Assembly: GCA_003487005.1 (NCBI GenBank)
Contig: DNFG01000232.1
Coordinates: forward strand, 1 to 14,328
DNA length: 14,328 nt
Reading direction: 5' to 3'
Origin: Bryobacterales bacterium
Lineage (GTDB): Bacteria > Acidobacteriota > Terriglobia > Bryobacterales > Bryobacteraceae
Part shown: positions 7,264 to 12,467 of the stretch, in pieces
Layout of the letters: every line of letters starts with the position of its first letter
Position numbering within the stretch: position 1 is the first letter of the stretch
The notes under the pieces: generated by a model
Database searches by the model: none
Told to the model about the DNA's origin: nothing
Seen by the model: the letters and a program-made list of their open reading frames with translations, nothing else
Made by a program: the position numbers and the translations under genes

Positions 7264-8259
7264 ATGTTGTTAAGAATGGCTGACCGCCTCTCCATTTCGC
7301 CGTTGATGTTGGCGTTGCTGTTGTCCGTGCCTGGTTTGGGGCAGACGCCGCCCGCGGGGCCTCCGGAGGATGACACGCCCGTGATCCGCGTGGATGTCGA
7401 GTTGGTGAACCTCTTTTTCTCCGCACGCGAGAGGAAGGGAAACTACGTCGCGGGGTTGGAGGCGACCGATTTCGAGGTGCTGGAGGACGGCAAGCGGCAG
7501 GAGATCAAGTTCTTCGCCCGCGAGACCGATCTGCCGCTGACGCTGGGGCTGCTGGTGGACGTCAGCCGCAGTCAGGAAAGCCTCATTGAAACCGAAAAAC
7601 GGGCTTCGGAGCGCTTTTTTGAGCAGGTTCTGCGGCCCAAAGACATGGCGTTCATCATCAGTTTCGGATCGGACACGGAATTGCTCCAGGACTACACCAG
7701 TTCGGCCGGGTTGCTCCGGCGGGGCCTCGACCAATTGCGCGTCTCCGGAGGAGTGAGCGGCGTGTACACGCCGTCGACAGTGCCGGGCGGCGGCCGGGGA
7801 ACGGTCCTTTACGACTCGGTGTGGCTTGCAGCGAAAGAGAAATTGCGGCGCGAAGTCGGGCGGAAGGCCATCGTTCTGATCACCGACGGCGTGGACGTGG
7901 GCAGCCGGGTGAAGATCGGCGAGGCCATCGAAGAGGCGCAACGCTCCGACGCGATCATTTACACCATCCTGTTCGAGGACCCGCGCTACACCAGTGCGTT
8001 TTTTGGCGGGGTGTCGGGCGAAGGGGCAATGAAGCGGATGGCCGAGGAGACGGGGGGGCGGTTGTTCCGGGTCGACCGGAGGAACAGTCTGGAGCAGATC
8101 TATGCGCAAATCGCCGAGGAGATGCGCACGCAGTACGTCATCGGGTTCACCTCGTCGAATCCGAACAAGGACGGCACCTTCCGGCGCGTGGAGATCAAGC
8201 CGAAAGACCGGAACATCCGGATTCAGGCCCGCAAGGGCTATTACGCCGGGGCGGATTAG
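7264..8259 (+). CDS. VWFA-related acidobacterial-domain protein (TIGR03436 type), secreted
   Basis: This is a predicted exported protein with a von Willebrand factor A fold, of the expanded acidobacterial family TIGR03436. Its function is unknown, perhaps metal-dependent adhesion or surface protein interaction. The N-terminus (MLLRMADRLSISPLMLALLL...) is a signal peptide ending near GLGQ at residue 27. Next come the family's beta-rich VDVELVNLFFSARERKG and VAGLEATDFEVLEDG segments. The MIDAS metal site is intact: DVSRS at 99-103, Thr in GTVLYD near 180 and LITDGVD with D208. The C-terminal half ends QYVIGFTSSNP...YYAGAD. The ATG at 7264 gives 331 residues, and the ATG at 7276 is an alternative. 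The open frame further upstream lies over the glycosylase gene and is not used. No strong ribosome site is present. Confidence 0.9.
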   Translation: MLLRMADRLSISPLMLALLLSVPGLGQTPPAGPPEDDTPVIRVDVELVNLFFSARERKGNYVAGLEATDFEVLEDGKRQEIKFFARETDLPLTLGLLVDVSRSQESLIETEKRASERFFEQVLRPKDMAFIISFGSDTELLQDYTSSAGLLRRGLDQLRVSGGVSGVYTPSTVPGGGRGTVLYDSVWLAAKEKLRREVGRKAIVLITDGVDVGSRVKIGEAIEEAQRSDAIIYTILFEDPRYTSAFFGGVSGEGAMKRMAEETGGRLFRVDRRNSLEQIYAQIAEEMRTQYVIGFTSSNPNKDGTFRRVEIKPKDRNIRIQARKGYYAGAD

Positions 8260-9140
8260 CGGAATTCGACCATTTTCTGATTGCGCAGGTTGAGGTAAGT
8301 GCGGATGCACTCCTCCAGCGGGGGCATGGGCGTGGCCCCCAGCGAGGCGAGCAGGCCATTGTCCAGGGCGGAGTAGCGCGGACGGCGGGCCGGGGTCCGG
8401 TACTCGCGCTCGTCGGTGGGCTGGAGTTCGGGTTTGAGGCCGGCGGCCTCGAAGATGAGGCGGGCGTAGTCATACCAGGAGATGGGCTGGCCGCCGCCGC
8501 AGTGAACGACGCCATGCGCTTTCAATTCAACGAGTTCCACCGTGCGGGCAGCCAGGGCGGGGGCGTAGGTCGGCGACGCGGCATGGTCCTCGACGACGCG
8601 GATGGGGTGCCCGGAAGAGGCCAGGCGCATCATCAACTCGATGAAATTGCCGCGGGCCGTGCGCAAACCGCCGGGCCCGAAGACTCCCGAAGTGCGAATG
8701 ATGAGTGGATCTTCCAGGTACGCCTGTGCGTAAAGCTCGCCCGCGAGTTTGGAAACGGCATACGCGCCGAGCGGATGAGTCGGATCGGACTCGCGGTAGG
8801 GCCGGCCCGCCCGGCCATCGAAGACATAGTCGGTGGAGAAGTGGACAAGACGCGCGCCGGTCTGGCGGCATGCCACGGCGAGGCTGCGTACGGCTAAAGC
8901 GTTGACCTGAAATGCCGCAACGGGTTCCTTCTCGGCCACGTCTACCTGATTGTAGGCGGCTGCATTGACGACGATCTCGGGATCGGCCGACGCAATGGCT
9001 TGTTCGACGGCGCTTGCGTCGCTGATATCGACGCCGGCACGATCCCAACAGTAAACGGTGTATCCACGTGCATTGAACTCCCTGTTGAGTTCCTGACCGA
9101 GTTGGCCTGCGGAGCCGAAGATGGTGACTTTCGTGGGCAT
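8256..9140 (-). CDS. rmlD: dTDP-4-dehydrorhamnose reductase
   Basis: RmlD reduces dTDP-4-keto-L-rhamnose to dTDP-L-rhamnose, the last step of making the sugar donor for cell-surface glycans. The 294-residue length is standard. It is an extended SDR with the GSAGQLGQ cofactor loop at 9-16, the STDYVFDG motif at 102-109 that is typical of RmlD, the YAVSK catalytic pair Y127/K131, and FGPGG and ASPTYAP in the substrate half. The other rml genes are not in the window, so it seems to stand alone here. Its stop overlaps the VWFA gene stop by 4 bp, tail to tail. The ribosome site is poor. A TATAGT box at 9156-9151 lies only about ten bases before the ATG, so the leader may be very short. Confidence 0.93.
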   Translation of the reverse strand: MPTKVTIFGSAGQLGQELNREFNARGYTVYCWDRAGVDISDASAVEQAIASADPEIVVNAAAYNQVDVAEKEPVAAFQVNALAVRSLAVACRQTGARLVHFSTDYVFDGRAGRPYRESDPTHPLGAYAVSKLAGELYAQAYLEDPLIIRTSGVFGPGGLRTARGNFIELMMRLASSGHPIRVVEDHAASPTYAPALAARTVELVELKAHGVVHCGGGQPISWYDYARLIFEAAGLKPELQPTDEREYRTPARRPRYSALDNGLLASLGATPMPPLEECIRTYLNLRNQKMVEFR

Positions 9141-9193
9141 TTCACCCGTTACTATAGCGCGTTTGACAGCCTGCGGGCGGACTCGGCGAAGTG

Positions 9194-9223
9194 GAACTGT
9201 TGGTTACATTTTTGCTACAGTTC
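9194..9223. promoter_or_regulatory. Perfect 7-bp inverted repeat GAACTGT-N16-ACAGTTC
   Basis: The arms at 9194-9200 and 9217-9223 are exact complements, and their centres are about 23 bp apart, near two helical turns. The repeat spans the putative -24/-12 element, so a dimeric protein bound here would compete with polymerase. It could also fold as a long-loop hairpin if transcribed. Confidence 0.4.
9200..9216 (+). promoter_or_regulatory. Putative sigma-54 (-24/-12) promoter
   Basis: TTGG at 9200-9203 and TTGCT at 9212-9216 put the invariant GG and GC exactly 10 bases apart, as in sigma-54 promoters (TTGGCACG-N4-TTGCW). The inner CAC of the -24 half is not conserved. A start near 9226 would leave a leader of about 29 bases carrying the Shine-Dalgarno site at 9241-9247. 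I found no better sigma-70 pair here. Confidence 0.42.
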
Positions 9224-9240
9224 AATGACATACAGACAGA

Positions 9241-9247
9241 AAGGAGG
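9241..9247 (+). promoter_or_regulatory. Full-match Shine-Dalgarno site, AAGGAGG
   Basis: AAGGAGG lies seven bases before the ATG at 9255. It is the best ribosome site in the window and decides the start of the 45-residue protein. The frame is open further upstream, but that part lies over the rmlD gene and the promoter. Confidence 0.75.
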
Positions 9248-9254
9248 CTCCGGG

Positions 9255-9392
9255 ATGCCACGAGTGGAAATCGAGAGCGGGTTTCGTCATCGACGGACGG
9301 CAAGGTGGCTGAGCACGGCACTTTGGGTCGCCCTGGCCGGGGTCCTGGTGTTGTCGCTGGCAGCAGGAGTGAGCCTCTTACGCGACGCGTGA
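9255..9392 (+). CDS. Small single-helix membrane protein, 45 residues
   Basis: The protein has a basic N-terminal segment with GFRHRRTAR, then one hydrophobic helix at about residues 19-41 (WLSTALWVALAGVLVLSLAA), and ends SLLRDA. The charge pattern predicts the N-terminus inside and the C-terminus outside. It is not a cleaved secretion signal in form, because nothing follows the helix. I do not recognise a family. Support for a real gene is the perfect Shine-Dalgarno site at 9241-9247, a promoter-like element just upstream and coding-like composition. It is divergent from rmlD with 114 bp between starts, and its last 15 bp overlap the end of the PilZ-like gene on the other strand. Possible jobs are a membrane-anchored regulator, a stress peptide or a subunit of a larger complex. 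None can be shown from sequence. Confidence 0.6.
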   Translation: MPRVEIESGFRHRRTARWLSTALWVALAGVLVLSLAAGVSLLRDA

Positions 9393-9728
9393 ACTCGGCG
9401 ACGGGGGCTGGGTCTCACGGACGAGCGCGGACATCAGCCGGCGAAGTTCGCCGAGGCAACCGAGGGAGTGTTCGAGGTGGACCCCCAGGCTGAAACGGTC
9501 CCCATCGGGTTGGCAGTGGACACACTCGCCCAGCAGAAGGGTATCGGGGAGGTCGAGGCGGAGTGGTGTGCCGGCGGGAAGCGCGATGGGGGAAACGATC
9601 CGTGCGCCTGCGCCGGAGAGTTGTTCCAGCCGGGCGTCGGCGGTGACGGCCTCGCCGAGAAGGGTGGTCAGCCGGACCGGGGTATTGACGGGGAATCTGG
9701 GGTGCCTGCGTCGATCCATGCACGGCAT
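9378..9728 (-). CDS. PilZ-domain-like protein, possible c-di-GMP receptor
   Basis: The 116-residue protein has the layout of a single PilZ domain, a cytoplasmic fold that binds cyclic di-GMP and controls motility, exopolysaccharide or transcription. Near the N-terminus is RRRHPRF (residues 6-12), matching the RxxxR motif. It is followed by the beta-barrel with LEQLSGAGARI where [D/N]xSxxG is expected: Ser and Gly are kept but the acidic/Asn position is Gln. Binding may thus be weak or lost. The C-terminal helix GCLGELRRLMSALV is also typical. The start is ATG 9728 or ATG 9719. Neither has a strong ribosome site, and a possible AGGCG precedes the first. It is the third gene of a minus-strand run after the LysR regulator and the tail-anchored protein. 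Confidence 0.7.
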   Translation of the reverse strand: MPCMDRRRHPRFPVNTPVRLTTLLGEAVTADARLEQLSGAGARIVSPIALPAGTPLRLDLPDTLLLGECVHCQPDGDRFSLGVHLEHSLGCLGELRRLMSALVRETQPPSPSSRVA

Positions 9729-9733
9729 ATCGC

Positions 9734-9769
9734 CTGTCGATTCCGGATCTTGAGGAAATTTTTCGACAG
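9734..9769. repeat. Inverted repeat CTGTCGA-N22-TCGACAG between two co-directional genes
   Basis: Perfect 7-bp arms at 9734-9740 and 9763-9769 fill almost all of the 42-bp gap between the tail-anchored protein gene and the PilZ-like gene. On the minus-strand transcript the second arm ends in CGACAGG, beside the PilZ start at 9728, so a hairpin could hide its ribosome site. There is no T-run in a position for a terminator. Confidence 0.45.
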
Positions 9770-9770
9770 A

Positions 9771-10064
9771 TCAGCGAAGCGTCAAATAAACCCAGGCCAG
9801 GAACGCGCCCAGGCCGGCGATCGCGGCATGTTTGGCGTAGGGGAAGGCCTCCTGCGTGGGTACGTGCCCGGTTTGGAGGCGTTTGAGGGCTTCTTCACGC
9901 CCGTTTTCATCCGCAATGATGATCGTGGTGGCCCATTCGTGGTCCAGGGCCTTTTCGAGCGGGCGCCGCAGGTCGGCGGGGATCTGGTCAGGGGAAGTAT
10001 ACAGGCGGTTGCCGTCGCGGTTGGCGATCAGGATCGAGCGGGTTTTGAATCGCGAATCGGCCAT
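9771..10064 (-). CDS. 97-residue protein with a C-terminal membrane helix, unknown function
   Basis: I do not recognise a family. Residues 1-75 are soluble and charged (MADSRFKTRSILIANRDGN at the start, then two amphipathic segments). Residues 79-95 (KHAAIAGLGAFLAWVYLTL) form one hydrophobic helix at the very end, so the protein looks tail-anchored with its bulk in the cytoplasm. The ATG at 10064 is supported by AAGGA at 10077-10073, eight bases upstream, which overlaps the LysR stop codon (TAAGGA). This points to translational coupling to the regulator. The frame is open further upstream, but that part overlaps the LysR gene and lacks protein-like sequence. The PilZ-like gene follows after 42 bp. 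The neighbours suggest a role in the same regulatory unit. Confidence 0.72.
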   Translation of the reverse strand: MADSRFKTRSILIANRDGNRLYTSPDQIPADLRRPLEKALDHEWATTIIIADENGREEALKRLQTGHVPTQEAFPYAKHAAIAGLGAFLAWVYLTLR

Positions 10065-10075
10065 CGCGGAAGTCC

Positions 10076-10984
10076 TTACCCCGGCAATTCGACCGGCTGA
10101 ACCATGCCGGCGCGCTCGGACACCACCTGGATGAAGCCCAATCCGGCCTTCGAAAAGGCTTTGTCCTTCCTGTATATCAGGCCCAGCCTGCGGATCACCG
10201 GTTCGGGGGCCAGTGAAACCGCGGCGAGTTTCCCGGCGGCGGTCTCTTCGCGGCAATGGGAGGCCGCCATGAAAGACAGGCCCAGTCCGGTGAGCACAAA
10301 GCGTTTGATCATCTCCGTCGAATCGAGTTCCATCGAAATCTGGATGTGATCCTCGACGGGTTCGAGCCACTGATTCAGCTTCGCGCGCGTCGCTCCGCCC
10401 TTCGGCAGCAGCAGGGGTTCGTTGAGCAGGTCACCGCAGGTGACCGCGGGACGTCCCGCAAGGTGGTGGCCGGCGGGCACGAGCAGGACAATTTCGTCGG
10501 TGTGGACGGGCAGCACGCTCAACTTCTTCTCCTGCACCGGCAGTTGGGTGAAGCCGAAGTCGGCGAGGTTGTCGATGACGGCTTCCACCACATGCCCGCC
10601 GTAGCTGCGGTCCACCAGCAACTGAACGTTCGGGAAGGCCTTCTTATACTCGGAGAAGACGCTGGGCAGCACGTAGATGCACGTCGCCTCGTTGGCGGCG
10701 ATGACGAGTTCGCCGCGGGGGACCCGGTCGAGTTCGTTGATCGAATTCTGCGCCCGGCGGCGGAGGTCCAGAATCTGCTCGGAGTAATCGGCGAAAATGC
10801 GTCCGGCCGGAGTCAGTTGAATCCGCGTTCCGAGACGTTCAAACAGGCTGGTATTCAGCTCCTGTTCGAGTTGCCGGATCTGGGCGCTGATGGCGGGTTG
10901 GGTGCGAAAGCAGGTCTGCGCCGCCTTGGAGAAGCTCTTCAGACGAACGATTTCAAGGAATGTGTGGAGCTGATCCAGATCCAT
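10076..10984 (-). CDS. LysR-family transcriptional regulator
   Basis: The 302-residue protein has a standard LysR layout. An N-terminal winged helix-turn-helix (MDLDQLHTFLEIVRLKSFSK, then FRTQPAISAQIRQLEQEL, and LTPAGRIFADY) spans about residues 1-62, followed by a linker helix and a periplasmic-binding-protein-like effector domain from about residue 90 (RGELVIAANE...). It should bind DNA as a tetramer and respond to a small molecule that cannot be named here. The ATG at 10984 begins the canonical HTH. An in-frame ATG at 11041 would add 19 residues without family similarity. It is divergent from the TIGR03790 gene with 109 bp between starts, a usual arrangement for LysR control of the divergent gene. 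The tail-anchored protein and the PilZ-like protein follow on its strand. Confidence 0.93.
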   Translation of the reverse strand: MDLDQLHTFLEIVRLKSFSKAAQTCFRTQPAISAQIRQLEQELNTSLFERLGTRIQLTPAGRIFADYSEQILDLRRRAQNSINELDRVPRGELVIAANEATCIYVLPSVFSEYKKAFPNVQLLVDRSYGGHVVEAVIDNLADFGFTQLPVQEKKLSVLPVHTDEIVLLVPAGHHLAGRPAVTCGDLLNEPLLLPKGGATRAKLNQWLEPVEDHIQISMELDSTEMIKRFVLTGLGLSFMAASHCREETAAGKLAAVSLAPEPVIRRLGLIYRKDKAFSKAGLGFIQVVSERAGMVQPVELPG

Positions 10985-11026
10985 GGCAAATGTGCACGGC
11001 GGACACAAAGATGGCGGCAACAGCCA

Positions 11027-11055
11027 TTGCAGCCCCTTCATCGCTATCTTACCAT
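11027..11055 (+). promoter_or_regulatory. Possible sigma-70-type promoter for the TIGR03790 gene
   Basis: TTGCAG at 11027-11032 and TACCAT at 11050-11055 are 17 bases apart. Each matches the consensus only partly (three and four of six). The site lies in the shared 109-bp region between the LysR and TIGR03790 starts, so LysR could act here. Confidence 0.28.
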
Positions 11056-11062
11056 CGAAACA

Positions 11063-11092
11063 ATGAGATTGACCCCCAGGAGGGCCGGCTAG
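11063..11092 (+). other. Possible 9-codon leader ORF (MRLTPRRAG)
   Basis: An ATG at 11063 opens a nine-residue frame that stops at TAG 11090-11092, one base before the ATG of the TIGR03790 gene. The Shine-Dalgarno site AGGAGGG (11078-11084) of the main gene lies inside it, as two Arg codons. Ribosomes finishing the leader would be placed to restart at 11094. The leader itself has no clear ribosome site, so this may be chance. Confidence 0.2.
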
Positions 11093-11093
11093 G

Positions 11094-12191
11094 ATGGCCG
11101 CGGCCCGTGCCGCGGGCCTGTTGCTGGCGGCGGCGCTGGCTTCGCCCGGTCTGAACCGGGAGCAGGTCGTCGTGATTGTGAACGAATCTTCACCCGATTC
11201 GCGCGCGATTGGGGAGCATTATGTGCGGGCGCGAGGTATTCCCGCGCGGCAGGTGTGCCGCATCCGGACCACCGCCGAGGAAGAGATCGGCCGGGCGGAG
11301 TATGACCGGGACATCGCGGCGCCCGTCCGCCGGTTCCTGCAGCAACGGGGTTTGCGCGACCAGATCCTGTGCCTCGTGACCACCCGCGGCGTCCCCCTGA
11401 AGATCCGCGGAGGCGGCAGCGGTCTGACCACGACCGCCGCGAGCGTGGATTCCGAGTTGACCACTCTGTACAGCGACAAGGCGGCGGACCTGGCGGGTCC
11501 ACTGCCAAACCCCTACTACCAGAGCCGCAAGCCCTTCTCGCGAAAGGACTTTCCGATGTACCTGGTGACGCGTCTGGCGGGCTATACCGCAGCCGACGCA
11601 AAAGCGCTCATCGACCGTTCGCTGCGGGCGCGAAACGCCGGCATCGTCGCGCTCGATCAGCGCGGATCGCCGATGGATCCGGGTGACCTCTGGCTCGGGG
11701 CGGCCGCGCGTTCGCTGCCGAAGGAGCGTGTCCGGCTGGAGGACTCCAAAATCGTGCTCACGGGGCTCAGAAACGTGATCGGATACGCCTCCTGGGGGTC
11801 GAACGACGCGAACCGCAAGGAGCGTGATCCGGGGTTCGGCTGGCTACCGGGGGGCCTGGCGACCCAGTATGTCTCTACCGACGGGCGGACCTTCCGCGAA
11901 CCGCCACCCGGGTGGCGGTTGACGACCTGGGCCGACCGGGGCCACCACTGGGCAGGGTCCCCGCAATCCCTGACGGGGGATTTCATCCGGCAGGGGGCGA
12001 CAGGGGCATCGGGGCATGTCTATGAGCCGTTCCTGATCTACGCGCCCCGGCCGCAAATCCTGTTCCGCGCCTATCTGGTCGAGGGACGGACATTGGCGGA
12101 GAGTTTCTGGGCTTCGATTCCGGCGCTGAGCTGGATGAATATCGTGGTGGGGGATCCGCTGTGCCGCGTGGGGGCGGCGGGGGCGGAGTGA
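11094..12191 (+). CDS. TIGR03790 family protein, exported, function unknown
   Basis: The 365-residue protein matches the uncharacterised TIGR03790 family. Its N-terminus (MAAARAAGLLLAAALASPG) is a signal peptide of about 19 residues. The family's opening block follows: QVVVIVNESSPDSRAIGEHYVRARGIP at about 24-50 in outline, then QILCLVTTRGVPLKIRG and, near the C-terminus, GATGASGHVYEPF and PALSWMNIVVGDPLCR, which are typical. From memory, TIGR03790 is reported mainly in genomes that carry exosortase (PEP-CTERM sorting), so this genome may have that system outside the window. The ATG at 11094 has AGGAGGG nine bases upstream. It is divergent from the LysR gene, and 16 bp after it begins the antitoxin-like gene. 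The catalytic role, if any, is unknown. Confidence 0.85.
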   Translation: MAAARAAGLLLAAALASPGLNREQVVVIVNESSPDSRAIGEHYVRARGIPARQVCRIRTTAEEEIGRAEYDRDIAAPVRRFLQQRGLRDQILCLVTTRGVPLKIRGGGSGLTTTAASVDSELTTLYSDKAADLAGPLPNPYYQSRKPFSRKDFPMYLVTRLAGYTAADAKALIDRSLRARNAGIVALDQRGSPMDPGDLWLGAAARSLPKERVRLEDSKIVLTGLRNVIGYASWGSNDANRKERDPGFGWLPGGLATQYVSTDGRTFREPPPGWRLTTWADRGHHWAGSPQSLTGDFIRQGATGASGHVYEPFLIYAPRPQILFRAYLVEGRTLAESFWASIPALSWMNIVVGDPLCRVGAAGAE

Positions 12192-12207
12192 TTGCTACAC
12201 TAATGTC

Positions 12208-12423
12208 ATGGCGTCGTTGCTTGAAAAGGCACTTGAGCGCGTGAACGCCCTGCCACAGGCGGAGCAGGACGCAATCGCGTCCCAAATTCTCGATTCGCTG
12301 GCGGACGAAGAGGCCTGGAGGCAGCGCTTCGAGGCCAAGCGCGATGTGCTGCAACGGATGGCCAGGGAAGCCAGAGACGAAGACGAGCGGGGCGAGACCT
12401 TGCCTCTGCGCGAAGTGCTTTGA
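12208..12423 (+). CDS. Type II antitoxin-like protein (partner of a RelE/ParE-type toxin)
   Basis: This 71-residue acidic, helical protein begins MASLLEKALERVNALPQAEQDAIA and ends EDERGETLPLREVL. Both blocks resemble a family of small antitoxins known from cyanobacteria and others (LLxxAxxxLxxLPxxEQDAIA ... GxTxPLxxxL). Such proteins neutralise a ribonuclease or gyrase toxin of the RelE/ParE superfamily encoded just downstream. Here the toxin reading frame starts at the expected overlapping place but stops after 12 codons, so the antitoxin seems orphaned. There is no Shine-Dalgarno site before the ATG. TACACT ends six bases before it, a spacing seen with leaderless transcripts, but co-transcription with the TIGR03790 gene 16 bp upstream is as likely. 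The family is recalled, not searched. Confidence 0.68.
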   Translation: MASLLEKALERVNALPQAEQDAIASQILDSLADEEAWRQRFEAKRDVLQRMAREARDEDERGETLPLREVL

Positions 12424-12458
12424 TCCGGTCTCGGGCAACCCGCCGGTTCTGGCTCTAG
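12420..12458 (+). pseudogene. Truncated RelE/ParE-type toxin, first 12 codons only
   Basis: A TTG at 12420 overlaps the antitoxin stop by 3 bp and opens a frame reading (M)IRSRATRRFWL before TAG at 12456-12458. This matches the usual toxin start in this module type (xxSRxTRRFxxxxxxLP). About 75 further residues would be expected. I found no continuation in any plus-strand frame before the convergent gene ends at 12468. The pattern suggests a toxin lost by a stop plus deletion. Chance similarity over 12 residues cannot be excluded. Confidence 0.42.
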
Positions 12459-12467
12459 CCCCGCGCC

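Noticed and set aside
7270..8310. 346-codon minus-strand frame opposite the VWFA gene
   Set aside because: The VWFA motifs (DVSRS, LITDG) are on the plus strand; this frame is compositional shadow.
9163..9168. TTGACA on the plus strand as a -35 box for the small membrane protein
   Set aside because: The consensus hexamer has only GC-rich sequence at the -10 distance, so it was not called.
9000..9254. Upstream extension of the 45-residue protein to a 130-residue frame
   Set aside because: The extension lies over rmlD and the promoter region, lacks protein-like sequence and ignores the perfect ribosome site before ATG 9255.
10256..11092. 278-codon plus-strand frame opposite the LysR gene
   Set aside because: The LysR helix-turn-helix and effector domain on the minus strand are clear. 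Only its last ten codons, stop included, were kept as a separate leader-ORF idea.
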